From Eubacterium sp. OM08-24 (GTDB lineage Bacteria > Bacillota > Clostridia > Oscillospirales > Acutalibacteraceae), in NCBI RefSeq assembly GCF_003438075.1, contig NZ_QSTA01000006.1, positions 33,057 through 97,056 on the forward strand: a stretch of 64,000 bases of DNA. Direction: 5' to 3'. The translations under genes were made by a program, and so were the position numbers. A model generated the notes under the pieces. The model was not told the DNA's origin. It saw nothing but the letters and a program-made list of their open reading frames with translations, and searched no databases. Shown piece by piece: positions 31,018-41,284 of this stretch. How positions within the stretch are numbered: position 1 is the first letter of the stretch; every line of letters starts with the position of its first letter.

Positions 31018-32496
31018 TTATAAAATTGATAAGGTTTCATATCCCTGCCATTTTGCCAAGTGGCGTGTAAGAATCATTCTGTCCTTCGCATTGACCTCAC
31101 CATCTTTATTTACATCTGCAGATGTCATATTAATATTTTCATAGCTCAACCATTTTGCAAGATAGCGGGTTAACATCATACGATCTTTTGCGTTGACTGA
31201 GCCGTCACCGTTAGCGTCACCGGAAGAAAAAAACTTCTCGTCTAAAGCAATAAATTCAAAACCGTTGATATTAGCATATTCCTCGGAAGCAGTATTTTTA
31301 TAACCGTAAATTATAAAGCCTTCTCTCTTATAAGAATCAGATAAATATCCTAATGCTCTTTGGCCAATATATAAAACACTTTTTGGAATTGTTATGCTAG
31401 CCAAATTTTCACAAGCAAGAAATGCTCCATCTCCTATTTCTTTTACTGTATCAGGTAATATAACCCTATTGATATTAGAATTTCCTCCTATCAGAGGGTG
31501 TAACTGAGCGAAATATGCACCTATTGAGGTGACTTTGTTTCCATTAATTTCCGAAGGAATTTCAAGCACTGAAGGGTACATCTCTCCATCATATTGATAA
31601 ATTTGCATTCCATCAAAATCATCTAATCTATAACTATACAAACTGTTTCTAACCTTAACACTGTAATATCTAGGGGCACTTCCTGTAAATCCTGCCTCAA
31701 CTTCATAATACTCCTTTCCATCAGAAACCATAGCGTTCATATGTCCTGAACCAGCTCCATAATCTTTACTTCCATTTCTTTTCCATGCTTGTAAACCTGC
31801 ACTTTTTGACATATATATTATAGCGTCTGTTGAAGCCCAACAATCTCCACCTCCTGCAATAATCAACCCTGCATAAGACGAATAACCATCATCGTAATCT
31901 CTTTCTGCTACAAATTTAGCGATGATATTAATTTTCTCATATGTGGACATATCGTTTTTTATATTCTTCGACACATAGTCATCCATTATTTTTTCTGCAT
32001 ATACATCAGAATAATCAACTACATTAACTTTAACCTCAAACTCTACATCATCAGCACAGACAATGATTGTACTTTCTCCATACTCAATATCCTTGGTTAT
32101 TTTTGTCGGTGTTTTGTTAGGTTCCTCAACAGTTGTACCATAATTACCATACCAATAGTATGTATTAATTTTAGGTGTAATTAAACCATTGCTTGATATG
32201 TTCACTTTCTCATATCCATCAACATAATAAGATATCTGGTTTGCCCCACTAACAATAAGTTGAAAAGAACTATTAAAATTTGACGGAATACTGATGTATT
32301 TTGCAGCCCAATCTTCTATCGCATATATTGTTACATCTGTTGAATTAATACTAATATTCTTTTTTACATCAATTTGTGTTGCATCAGCCATTACACCCGT
32401 TGCAGCTCCTGCTATAACGGATGTGTTAATAACCACACTTATAATGATTGTTGCTGAAAACAAAATGCTCAATACTCTTTTTAAATTACATTTCAT
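31018..32496 (-). CDS. Secreted transglutaminase-like protein with leucine-rich repeats and dockerin
   Basis: The 492-residue protein has a signal peptide, an N-terminal beta domain, and a transglutaminase-like core: Cys in GGGDCWASTDAI near residue 220 and His in GSGHMNAMVSDG near residue 252, followed by YYEVEAGF where an acidic residue may complete the triad. A short BspA-type leucine-rich region (KEIGDGAFLACENLASITIP) and a C-terminal dockerin (GDANGDGSVNAKDRM, ADVNKDGEVNAKDRM) follow. Such domains act as proteases or cross-linkers; which applies is not visible. AGGAGG gives a strong site. Confidence 0.8.
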   Translation of the reverse strand: MKCNLKRVLSILFSATIIISVVINTSVIAGAATGVMADATQIDVKKNISINSTDVTIYAIEDWAAKYISIPSNFNSSFQLIVSGANQISYYVDGYEKVNISSNGLITPKINTYYWYGNYGTTVEEPNKTPTKITKDIEYGESTIIVCADDVEFEVKVNVVDYSDVYAEKIMDDYVSKNIKNDMSTYEKINIIAKFVAERDYDDGYSSYAGLIIAGGGDCWASTDAIIYMSKSAGLQAWKRNGSKDYGAGSGHMNAMVSDGKEYYEVEAGFTGSAPRYYSVKVRNSLYSYRLDDFDGMQIYQYDGEMYPSVLEIPSEINGNKVTSIGAYFAQLHPLIGGNSNINRVILPDTVKEIGDGAFLACENLASITIPKSVLYIGQRALGYLSDSYKREGFIIYGYKNTASEEYANINGFEFIALDEKFFSSGDANGDGSVNAKDRMMLTRYLAKWLSYENINMTSADVNKDGEVNAKDRMILTRHLAKWQGYETLSIL

Positions 32497-32522
32497 AAGA
32501 TTCCCCTCCTGTAAAAGTAATT

Positions 32523-34829
32523 TTATTTATTATTTGGTAAAATTTCATATTCCTGCCATTTTGCCAGATGCCGTGTAAGAATCATTCTGTCCTTTGCGTT
32601 GACTTTGCCGTCATAATTCACATCAGAAGCCTGATCATTTATGATTTTTATGCCATTCCATTTTGCAATGTACCGCGTTAATGTCATCCTGTCCTTTGAA
32701 TTTATCACACCATCATTGTTTATGTCTCCGAATGTATACGAAAGTTTTTTGCTATTGACAATTTCACCTGATTCATCATCAATCATTATGTTATTGACAG
32801 TATTCTCAACATTGTTTTCAGAAATATTATCAAATTCATACGATTTAACATTTGCTGCATTTATATATGTATCAGATTTTATCTCTATTGTATTACTATT
32901 ATCACTCACAGATGTATTTCCGCTTGCTTTACCTGAAACTCGGATAAAATCTTTTTCGCTCTGCGTTTGTAAAGCAATATCGAAATCATAGTTTCTACCC
33001 TCAACCGTTACGCTTTTACCATTAATAGTGAATCCATCTGAATAATTTGAGCAAATATAAAATCCTCCGGAATATGTTTCGCCGATAATCTCACAGTCAT
33101 TTTCTAAGTTTGAAAACACAAATTTTGAACTATTATTAACGGTAATATCCCATGAACAAGTATTATCCAGATTGTCCACCAATTTACAATCATATACATT
33201 CATATTACCGTTATAGCTGCTTCCATCATATTCAAGATACTCACCCCTATCATTCACCACTTTAAATGTTTTGTATGCAGTAATATTTAATTGAGTGGTA
33301 TTACTTGCAGAAACAGGCTCACTTCCTTTTACTACCGAAATACTGCTAAAATTTTTTCCACTGTATAATTTATCAATATCATAAACTTCAAGATTAGTCC
33401 AAATGTCACTAATCATATATCCAAGCGCTTCACCGTTAGCATCTGTAAATGTAAAAGAGCTATAATCTGAAGATATTTTAAAAATAAAGTACCTTACATT
33501 TGGATATGTATTCTCATCATAGATTAAGATTTCATGCTCGTTTGTGCTATCATTATAGTTGTATCCACATACTACAACGCTATGTCCGGACACATCATTG
33601 TTATGCTTATAGCTAAATGAAAGTACAAAAGGCTTTTTCTCATTCTGGGAACGTTCAGCATCCTGTTTGAATTTTTTTAGAAAATCTGACAATCTTTTAT
33701 TGAGACTTTGAGTATGCCATCCGTTCCTTTCAACAGAATAACTTTCAGCACCATTTGCTGTAAGTTGAGTTAACTGATAATATGTAACTAAATCCTTGAA
33801 TCTTCCTTTATCACTATCGTACATAGAACCTAAGCCCCAATAATTGCTAGTCTGTATGCCATTATTCAAAGCTTTAAGATCCAAATTTCCGTTATTTGCA
33901 TAACACATACTCAAAGCTATTCCATGACACACTCCTCCTGTTTCTCCAGAATAAATTTGATCATGAATTCTGAAAGTACTATCCCAAGTATTTAAACTAT
34001 CCCAATATAATTTGTGTCTATAATTTTTGTTATTAACATGATAAGTAGTAGCCTCATGCAAATACTGATTTGTATCTTGCTTAAGTTTAAAATAGTTATT
34101 ATCGCTATAATCATTATAACTAAAACTGCTATAGGAATCTAATAAGGATTCTCTCTTTTGTGAATATGTGTAAGAATCCCAGTCACTCTTTGTAATAAAC
34201 TTTGATTTTAAATTTGCATCTACACAGTTTTTCAAAATGTTTTCATTTATAGTATTATACTCAGCTTCTTCAATGGCATTAAAACCAGAAGAATTACCAT
34301 AACCAACAGCACCATCGTAATAAGTAAAAATATTTTCGTAAGTAGTGAAATTCACTTCCTTATAATTTGATGAATAATAATAAAAATTCAGAGTGTTATT
34401 AGTATAAGTTAATTTGTAATTACCACACCATCTATCTGCAGCAAAACCAGCAGCACAAGTGTTCATTCCTGTAATAAAATATTTATCATATAATTTATTA
34501 TAATAATATTTTAAGCTATAAACATTTAAGTACTCACCATATTTTTTACCGGTTATCTCATGTATGGAATCATTACTATAGTAATAAATTCTTACAGAAT
34601 GGTTATCCATTGTACCACCGGCTTCCTGAACAACTAATTCACATTTTCCGTCAAAATCCAAATCTAAAAATTCAAATCCCGCCTGCATTCTTATTGAATT
34701 ACTTGTTAGAGGTAACCAAGAAGACTCATTACTGAGCAACTTATTAATAAAATTATTACAATAATCACTTTCACTTGAAGCACTTACTGTTATTACTGAC
34801 AACATTGTAATTAACACAAGAACAATCAC
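32523..34829 (-). CDS. Secreted papain-like cysteine peptidase with dockerin, start out of frame
   Basis: The open frame from 34829 encodes 768 residues: an EF-hand-like segment near residue 55, a papain-fold peptidase with GGVCHGIALSMC (Cys), SGHSVVVCGY (His) and IYDENTYPN (Asn region) at about residues 295-440, a linker, and a C-terminal dockerin (GDINNDGVINSKDRM). The only good ribosome binding site (AGGAGG) serves an ATG at 34864 that is one base out of frame: ATG is followed by six A where seven would join it to the signal peptide. The gene is either slippage-controlled, mutated, or misread here. Confidence 0.7.
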   Translation of the reverse strand: MIVLVLITMLSVITVSASSESDYCNNFINKLLSNESSWLPLTSNSIRMQAGFEFLDLDFDGKCELVVQEAGGTMDNHSVRIYYYSNDSIHEITGKKYGEYLNVYSLKYYYNKLYDKYFITGMNTCAAGFAADRWCGNYKLTYTNNTLNFYYYSSNYKEVNFTTYENIFTYYDGAVGYGNSSGFNAIEEAEYNTINENILKNCVDANLKSKFITKSDWDSYTYSQKRESLLDSYSSFSYNDYSDNNYFKLKQDTNQYLHEATTYHVNNKNYRHKLYWDSLNTWDSTFRIHDQIYSGETGGVCHGIALSMCYANNGNLDLKALNNGIQTSNYWGLGSMYDSDKGRFKDLVTYYQLTQLTANGAESYSVERNGWHTQSLNKRLSDFLKKFKQDAERSQNEKKPFVLSFSYKHNNDVSGHSVVVCGYNYNDSTNEHEILIYDENTYPNVRYFIFKISSDYSSFTFTDANGEALGYMISDIWTNLEVYDIDKLYSGKNFSSISVVKGSEPVSASNTTQLNITAYKTFKVVNDRGEYLEYDGSSYNGNMNVYDCKLVDNLDNTCSWDITVNNSSKFVFSNLENDCEIIGETYSGGFYICSNYSDGFTINGKSVTVEGRNYDFDIALQTQSEKDFIRVSGKASGNTSVSDNSNTIEIKSDTYINAANVKSYEFDNISENNVENTVNNIMIDDESGEIVNSKKLSYTFGDINNDGVINSKDRMTLTRYIAKWNGIKIINDQASDVNYDGKVNAKDRMILTRHLAKWQEYEILPNNK

Positions 34830-34890
34830 TAATATAATAGCTATTGATTTTTTACTTTTTTCATTTCTATTCCTCCTCGTAAATTTAATT

Positions 34891-35262
34891 TCAATTTTCT
34901 TTTGTCAATTCAAAAGTTCCCTTATTTTTATCTTTTGACAAAAGTGTTAATTTGTTTTCATCTATAATAAACTCATAAGTCGAATCCTGTGCAGATTCAC
35001 TTACAAAATCAATTTTTATTTCATCATTATTTATAGTGTAATTAAATTCATATTCTGAGTCTGAAACAGCCATTTTACCGTTTCCTCTGCCGTCAAAAGT
35101 ATATTTTGTAACGCTGTCCAGTTTCCATATTCCAATTAGTTCATCGGAAGTAACTTCAATCTGACTGCTAATATCCTGATTATTCCTGCAACCGCACGAA
35201 AATGCAAAAAATAATACAACCAATGCTAAAACACATACAGATTTAAAATTTGTCAATTTCAC
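34891..35262 (-). CDS. Small lipoprotein, DUF5640-like
   Basis: The GTG at 35262 has GGAGTAAG upstream and gives 123 residues. A lipoprotein signal (LALVVLFFAFSCGC) is followed by a compact beta-rich domain with GIWKLDSVTKYTFDGRGNG, a pattern of DUF5640/lipocalin-like small lipoproteins. Its role is unknown. It sits between cohesin and dockerin genes in the operon and could be a periplasm-side chaperone or anchor. A hairpin (about 35291-35325) separates it from the upstream cohesin gene. Confidence 0.7.
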   Translation of the reverse strand: MKLTNFKSVCVLALVVLFFAFSCGCRNNQDISSQIEVTSDELIGIWKLDSVTKYTFDGRGNGKMAVSDSEYEFNYTINNDEIKIDFVSESAQDSTYEFIIDENKLTLLSKDKNKGTFELTKEN

Positions 35263-35351
35263 AACTTACTCCTCTAATATAAAAGACGGACGATGACAGA
35301 AAATCCGCCACCGTCCGCTAATCATTTTTCTAATTCAAGAATAATGTGGTA

Positions 35352-36914
35352 TTATTTTGTGGATTTATTTTTTCTAAAGTAGCCATAAGCATAAACAACC
35401 GCTGAACAAAGCATTAATACAACAGCAAGTATAACTGCAATATTGCTATTTCCAGTCTGAACAGTGCCATTATCCGAAGAAATCACTGAAGAAGTTACAG
35501 TATCGGATGTTGACGAGCCTTTGTCTGGCTTTGATGTAGCTGATTCCACTGTAGTTGGTTCAGTTACAGTAGGTTCAGTTGTAACAGGCTTAATAGCCGG
35601 AATTTCTTCTGTTTCAAGAACTGTACCGCATACTGTACATTCCTTATGCTGACTGCCCTTTTCAGTTTCAGTAGCTTCCTTATCAACTATCCAATCTGAA
35701 GGGGTGTGTGCTGCTTTGATAATTACACTGTCATGGTCTGTAATCTCAACAGATGCCGTAGCATCCTCAAACCACTTTCCGCAGCCGTCACAAACATAGT
35801 ATGCTTTCTGACCATCCTCTGTACATGTTGCAGCAAAGCCCTCAACTAATGTAAGCTTATGTGTATGTCCGAGTGCAGGAGTGATTACATATCCGCATTC
35901 TTTACAAACCTCAGGTTCATACTCTGTTGCAGGACCACTTGAAGTATGCTCTGCAAAATCAAGCTTGTCTTCACAAACTGTGCACGCATGCCAATGTCCT
36001 GTTTTATCCGATTTCCATGTGGTTGTATCGTAGTTGTGGTCTGCAAGTTCACCATACTCAAAGGTTTCAGTATCACTTGCCTGTCCACATACAGAACAGC
36101 TCTTGAAATAAACAGCTTTTGAAACGCATGTTGCAGGAGTCTTTAAGTATTCGTCAGCAACTTTTTCTGTATACTGATGAGGAGCATATTCGCCGTATTC
36201 CTGACCACAAACATCACATACAGCTTTCTTTGTACAAGTAGCTTCGCCACCGTGATGAGCAACTAGCGGAAGTTGTTCAGCTTCTTTTGTTGTTTCAATA
36301 GTTGCCCCTGCATCCTTAAAATACTTTCCACAGCCTGCACAGTAGTAATATTCATTATTACCGTTTTCTGTACAGCTGGACTTCTTGGCAGGAATCAACT
36401 CTGTTTCGTGGATGTGTTTGCCCTCAATCTGAATATTGCCACTTACTAAATCAAAAACAACATTATCCATATCAAAGTTAAGGATATCCTGGTCAAGACT
36501 TATGGTTGTAGTGCCTGTCACGGCCTCTTCTGAAACCTCAAAGGTTAATGTTGCAAGAACGCCATTAACTTTAAAGTTCTCCGGAGCGGTATCATTAACC
36601 CAGCACAAACCGTAAGGGCTTGTTGTATAATTGTCGCTGTGAGTAACTCCCGACAACAAACCTCCGTCCTTCACCTCTTTGAGCTTAAGTACATCAGCAT
36701 CGTAATTCACATACAGATTAGCCGATACCAAGCCCGGGTTGTTTGACATCGTGATTGTAACATCAACGGTGTCGCCTGCTTTTGCTTCTGTGCTGCTTAC
36801 AACGATTGACGGTGCGTCTTCCGAATCAGCAAACGCTGTAAAGCATACTGCCTGAGCCATCAGAATACAAACTGCCATAATCACTGCAAATGCAGCTGAA
36901 AGTTTTCTCTTCAT
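35352..36914 (-). CDS. Membrane-anchored cohesin protein with CxxC repeats
   Basis: The ATG at 36914 gives 520 residues: signal peptide, then a cohesin domain at about 35-165 (SIVVSSTEAKAGDTVDVTI, NNPGLVSANLYVNYDADV, VNGVLATLTFE). Seven CxxC motifs follow in about 250 residues (CAGC, CDVC, CSVC, CTVC, CKEC, CDGC, CTVC), likely small zinc or disulfide modules. A Thr/Ser-rich stalk and one membrane segment with a basic tail (FRKNKSTK) end the protein. It should display one cohesin on the cell surface to capture the dockerin proteins of this operon. Confidence 0.85.
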   Translation of the reverse strand: MKRKLSAAFAVIMAVCILMAQAVCFTAFADSEDAPSIVVSSTEAKAGDTVDVTITMSNNPGLVSANLYVNYDADVLKLKEVKDGGLLSGVTHSDNYTTSPYGLCWVNDTAPENFKVNGVLATLTFEVSEEAVTGTTTISLDQDILNFDMDNVVFDLVSGNIQIEGKHIHETELIPAKKSSCTENGNNEYYYCAGCGKYFKDAGATIETTKEAEQLPLVAHHGGEATCTKKAVCDVCGQEYGEYAPHQYTEKVADEYLKTPATCVSKAVYFKSCSVCGQASDTETFEYGELADHNYDTTTWKSDKTGHWHACTVCEDKLDFAEHTSSGPATEYEPEVCKECGYVITPALGHTHKLTLVEGFAATCTEDGQKAYYVCDGCGKWFEDATASVEITDHDSVIIKAAHTPSDWIVDKEATETEKGSQHKECTVCGTVLETEEIPAIKPVTTEPTVTEPTTVESATSKPDKGSSTSDTVTSSVISSDNGTVQTGNSNIAVILAVVLMLCSAVVYAYGYFRKNKSTK

Positions 36915-36932
36915 CAAACTTTCTTCCTTCCT

Positions 36933-39900
36933 TTAAAATTTATCAAAAGGTAGGGTTTCATAACCCTGCCATTTTGCCAAGTGTCTTGTAAGAACCATAC
37001 GATCCTTAGCGTTTACATCACCGTCGTTGTTTACATCAGCAGCGGTCATATCAATGTTTTCATATCCACTCCACTTTGCAAGGTAGCGAGTCAGCATCAT
37101 TCTGTCCTTTGCATTTACTTCACTGTCATTATTAATGTCACCTAAAACACTCTTTCTCGGCGATGCAACAACATAATCGCTGAAATGCTCAGTATAGAAC
37201 TTCAAATATCCGTCTTTATACACTGCTTGCATATCAGTCAGTGTATTATCTGATTCAACACGATAAACCTTTGCGTTTTCATCTTTACAAGGAATGCTTA
37301 CCTCTGCCATTCCCTCATGCTGAACCTTTTTCCCGTTTTTCGACAATGTAATGTCATACACATTCAAAATGCTCTTGTTATTGTCAAATAAGGACTTTAT
37401 TTTATCAAGATTTTCTTTATCTGAAATCTCTTTTACAACAAGCTCAGCGTCAGCTTTTGCGATAACTCCTATGCCACTGTTATTATCTATATGGTTATAA
37501 TTCTTATTGTCCAAATCAATAAATGTAAAACCATTTTCATTTGCATAGGTTTCTGCGGCGGTTCCTGTTTTGCCCATGATGGTAAAATTATCATACGGAT
37601 TAAGTTCCGTCCTGTATTCTTCTTTATTGAAATATGAATTATAGCCAAATGAATATTCGCCAATCCTTTCAACACTGCTCGGAACAGTAACGCATTTTAG
37701 GTTGGGGCAGTTAACGAATGCACCACTACCATAAGAACTTATACGTTTCACACTATCGGGAATATTAATATAGCCGAGTGAAGAACAATTTGCAAAGGCA
37801 CTGTACATTATTTGAGTTACTGAATCCGGCAAATCAACGCTTTTTATTGCCTTGTTTCCCTCAAATGCAACCTGACCGATAATATCGGTTCCACTTGGAA
37901 TTGATATATTCTCTTCCGTATTACCTTCAGCGTAATAAATCAACTTATTTATTAACTTATTATCATATTTTTTCTTTGCGACGAGCATACCGTCGACACT
38001 ATAGTAATATTCACTTCCGTTTTCAACCGTAAGATTTTTAAGCGAAGTACAGCCTGAAAAAGCATCCTGCACCACAAGTTGAGTTTCTGCCGGAACTGTA
38101 ATACTTTCAATGCTCATACAATCACCAAACGAGCGTCTGTATATTTTTATTACGCTTTTTGGAATTGTAATATTTTTTAGCTTTTTACAGCCATCAAATG
38201 TAGATTGCAATGCTACAATTCCATCGGGAATATTTGTACTTTCAAGATTTTCACAATATGAAAATGTATCAAGCAATGCACCTGTGGACTTTGACGGTAA
38301 TTTTGCAGTTTTCAAACTTATACATTTGGAAAATGCCGACCAACCAATCGATGTAACACCGTCGGGAATCTCTATGCTTGCAAGGCTTGTGCAACCGCAA
38401 AATGCTTTATTACCAATATACGTAACACCGTTAGGGATTGTTATACTTTCAAGGCTTGTACAATTCTCAAAAACAGATGAACCAATCGAATTGACGCTGT
38501 CTGGTATTACTACATTTTTTAAATTGACGCAGTCTGAAAATACATCGTTTGAAATTACCTTAGTTCCTTCTTTAATTTCAACATCAGTAGCCTTCGTTTT
38601 ATCTCCTTTATAAGCATACAAAACTTTTCCTATATACAACAAGCCGTCTGGCTGATTGTTGTACCATGCTGTATCATCAAAAGCATCATCACCAATCTTC
38701 TCAATGTTAGAAGGAATTTGTAAACCTAATAAATTAGTGCAATTCTCAAAGGCTCTATCACCAATTTCAGTTACACTTTCAGGGATTGTTATACTTGTAA
38801 GGTTTGTGCAACCGTAAAATGCACTATCGCCAATTTCAGCAACATTTTCAGGAATTGTTATGCTTTTAAGGCTTGTACAATCACTAAATGCGTTACTACC
38901 GATACTCTTGACATTACTTCCGAGTACTACTCGCTCAAGGTTACTATTGTTATTAAAATCACTTGCAACTTTAGTTACTTTGTCACCGTAAATGACAGTT
39001 TTAACTGAATTTTCAAAACTAAAGTTAAAATAAACATCTTCATCATCATTTGAAGCAATAGCATTAAAATATACGGTTTCAAGATTAGAACAATTTTCAA
39101 AAACGTCCCAACCTGTTTTCGTTAATTGCTCGGGTATATTAATTGATTTAAGATTTTCACACGCATTAAATGCATTATGACCTAAATATGTTATATTTTC
39201 TGAAAGCTTAACATCTATAAGAGAATCACAATCATAAAATGCTTTTTCACCGATGTATGTTACAGAATTGGGAAACTCTACATTTATAAGATTGCTGCAA
39301 TAACTGAATGCATTATCACATATGGACTTTGTTCCGTCTTTTATTGAAATTGATGTGTTTTCCGGCATCCAACCTTTATATTCATAAAGGCATTTATTTA
39401 TGTAAATAACTCCATCTTCTTGATTGTTATACCAAGAAGTATTATCAAATGCATCATCACCGATAACACTAACACTATCGGAAATTTTGATATCGCTTAG
39501 ATTTTCCGCATAGCCAAAAGCCTCCTCACCAATAGATACAACACTATCAGGAATTTCTATACTCTTCAAATTATTGGCTGTATAAAAAGCACCGTCCAAT
39601 ATTTCATTTACTGTTTCAAGGATAGAATAATTTGCTTGTTTTTTACCTGCAGGATATAATATTAGCTTGGTCTTATCTTTATTGAACAAAACACCGTCAA
39701 CACTTGAATATGTTTCATTATCCGAAGAAACATTTATATTTTCAACACTATTGTTTTCCCAGCACTTATCGACCCAACCGACAACAGGAAAACTCTCAAT
39801 TGATTTTGGAACATTAAGATTAATCAAATTACTGCATTTATAAAATGCGGCAAATTCTAAATTATTAATGCCCTCCGGAATTTGATATGTAGTGTTACTT

Positions 39901-40397
39901 TTTGCTCTCGGATATATAATAAGGCTATATGGGGCCTTTGTTTCATAATTCAGAGAAAACAATACACCGTCTATATCACAATAATCTTCATTTTGAGCAT
40001 TTACAAAGATATTTTCAAGATTGTCATAGTTTTTAAAGACATAGTCCTTTATATAGCTGACACCTTCGGGTATAGTAAAACTTTTAATCTTATCAGTGTT
40101 TTCGGAATAATATAGTTCATCAATTGCCACTACTTTATAACCATCAATTTCGGAGGGAATAATAACATCAGTATCACTTCCGCTGTATTCGGTTATTCGT
40201 GCAACATTATATGACTGCTCGGTATCCCCGTCATATCTCTCTACCAACTCATACCCAAAATCACCGCTTGTATAAGTTTCACCTACACTTTCACTGTTTG
40301 TTTCTGCTGCACTTGCTGAAAAAGGCAGAGATGTAAATACACCGAATACAGTTATTATCGCAAGTAAAACTGAAACAATTTTTCTCTTTTTAAACAC
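36933..40397 (-). CDS. Secreted BspA-type leucine-rich repeat protein with dockerin
   Basis: The GTG at 40397, with GAGGTGATT upstream, gives 1154 residues. After a signal peptide (VLLAIITVFGVFTSLPFSASA) come many LRR_5 repeats of the form SITIPxSVTxIGxxAFxxC up to about residue 960, then a beta domain, and a dockerin at the C-terminus (GDINNDSEVNAKDRM, ADVNNDGDVNAKDRM). BspA-like proteins bind host proteins or other cells, so adhesion is the likely role. Its dockerin should attach to the neighbouring cohesins. It is encoded between the two cohesin genes. Confidence 0.85.
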   Translation of the reverse strand: MFKKRKIVSVLLAIITVFGVFTSLPFSASAAETNSESVGETYTSGDFGYELVERYDGDTEQSYNVARITEYSGSDTDVIIPSEIDGYKVVAIDELYYSENTDKIKSFTIPEGVSYIKDYVFKNYDNLENIFVNAQNEDYCDIDGVLFSLNYETKAPYSLIIYPRAKSNTTYQIPEGINNLEFAAFYKCSNLINLNVPKSIESFPVVGWVDKCWENNSVENINVSSDNETYSSVDGVLFNKDKTKLILYPAGKKQANYSILETVNEILDGAFYTANNLKSIEIPDSVVSIGEEAFGYAENLSDIKISDSVSVIGDDAFDNTSWYNNQEDGVIYINKCLYEYKGWMPENTSISIKDGTKSICDNAFSYCSNLINVEFPNSVTYIGEKAFYDCDSLIDVKLSENITYLGHNAFNACENLKSINIPEQLTKTGWDVFENCSNLETVYFNAIASNDDEDVYFNFSFENSVKTVIYGDKVTKVASDFNNNSNLERVVLGSNVKSIGSNAFSDCTSLKSITIPENVAEIGDSAFYGCTNLTSITIPESVTEIGDRAFENCTNLLGLQIPSNIEKIGDDAFDDTAWYNNQPDGLLYIGKVLYAYKGDKTKATDVEIKEGTKVISNDVFSDCVNLKNVVIPDSVNSIGSSVFENCTSLESITIPNGVTYIGNKAFCGCTSLASIEIPDGVTSIGWSAFSKCISLKTAKLPSKSTGALLDTFSYCENLESTNIPDGIVALQSTFDGCKKLKNITIPKSVIKIYRRSFGDCMSIESITVPAETQLVVQDAFSGCTSLKNLTVENGSEYYYSVDGMLVAKKKYDNKLINKLIYYAEGNTEENISIPSGTDIIGQVAFEGNKAIKSVDLPDSVTQIMYSAFANCSSLGYINIPDSVKRISSYGSGAFVNCPNLKCVTVPSSVERIGEYSFGYNSYFNKEEYRTELNPYDNFTIMGKTGTAAETYANENGFTFIDLDNKNYNHIDNNSGIGVIAKADAELVVKEISDKENLDKIKSLFDNNKSILNVYDITLSKNGKKVQHEGMAEVSIPCKDENAKVYRVESDNTLTDMQAVYKDGYLKFYTEHFSDYVVASPRKSVLGDINNDSEVNAKDRMMLTRYLAKWSGYENIDMTAADVNNDGDVNAKDRMVLTRHLAKWQGYETLPFDKF

Positions 40398-40408
40398 TAA
40401 TAATCACC

Positions 40409-41269
40409 TCATTTTTTTCTTGTGCGTTTGTAATATACAAATACTGCTGTTAATATAATTGCAGCAATAAGGATTACCGCAATTAATATAGACACTGTTT
40501 GAACTACTCCTCCCCCTTTATTTGTTGCTGAATCAGATGTTGAAGATTTTTTAGTATTACCAACTAAATCGCTTGTAGATAAAACAGTTGCATCATAATC
40601 CTCTGATTTTTCATTTATGTCGCTTGCATCAGAGTCTTTGACTTCAGACTGATTTACGCTTTCATTATTTTTTGATGCTTTATCGGAATCATCGACCGAA
40701 TTTACATTTGAATCAGAATTCGATGCCTTAGATGTTGTTTCCGGCAAATCACTATCTTTTGACTGTGATGAACTACTGATTTCAACTTTACCGCTTATCA
40801 AATCAAAAACTACATTCTCAACATCACAATTCAAAATATCCTGTTCAAGACTGATTGTTGTGCTGCCGGGGTTAGCCTCCTTTGAAATTTCAAATGTAAG
40901 TGTTGCGAGAACACCATTGACTTTGAAATTCTCTTTAGACAAATCATTCACCCAACACAATCCATATGGGCTTGTATAATTGTCGCTGTGTGTTACTCCT
41001 GAAAGCAAGCCGCCGTCTTTTACTTTTTTTAGAGTAAGTACGCTCTCGTCATATTTTACATAGAGATTAGCCGAAACAAATCCCGGATTATTTGACATTG
41101 TTATTGTCACATCCACGGTATCTCCTGCCTCTCCCCGAGCACTGTTTATGACAATGCTCGGGTTTTTAGAAGATACTGCAAAGCATATAAACATATTCAT
41201 TGATATCAAACTGCAAAAAACCATCGCAAAAGCAAATATGTGAATTATATTTTTATATACCTTATTCAT
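40409..41269 (-). CDS. Membrane-anchored single-cohesin protein
   Basis: This 286-residue protein is the minimal anchor: signal peptide, one cohesin domain (SIVINSARGEAGDTVDVTI, NNPGFVSANLYVKYDESV, GVLATLTFEIS), a Ser/Asp/Lys-rich stalk at about 170-255, and one membrane segment with basic tail (VYYKRTRKK). Its cohesin is nearly identical in pattern to that of the 520-residue protein, so both should recognise the same dockerins. It lies 12 bp upstream of the leucine-rich repeat gene, in the same operon. Confidence 0.85.
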   Translation of the reverse strand: MNKVYKNIIHIFAFAMVFCSLISMNMFICFAVSSKNPSIVINSARGEAGDTVDVTITMSNNPGFVSANLYVKYDESVLTLKKVKDGGLLSGVTHSDNYTSPYGLCWVNDLSKENFKVNGVLATLTFEISKEANPGSTTISLEQDILNCDVENVVFDLISGKVEISSSSQSKDSDLPETTSKASNSDSNVNSVDDSDKASKNNESVNQSEVKDSDASDINEKSEDYDATVLSTSDLVGNTKKSSTSDSATNKGGGVVQTVSILIAVILIAAIILTAVFVYYKRTRKK

Positions 41270-41284
41270 TACTGACTCCGTTTT

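Noticed and set aside
38110..38613. Plus-strand open frame of 167 codons
   Set aside because: It is the antisense of regular leucine-rich repeats, which keep the opposite frame open.
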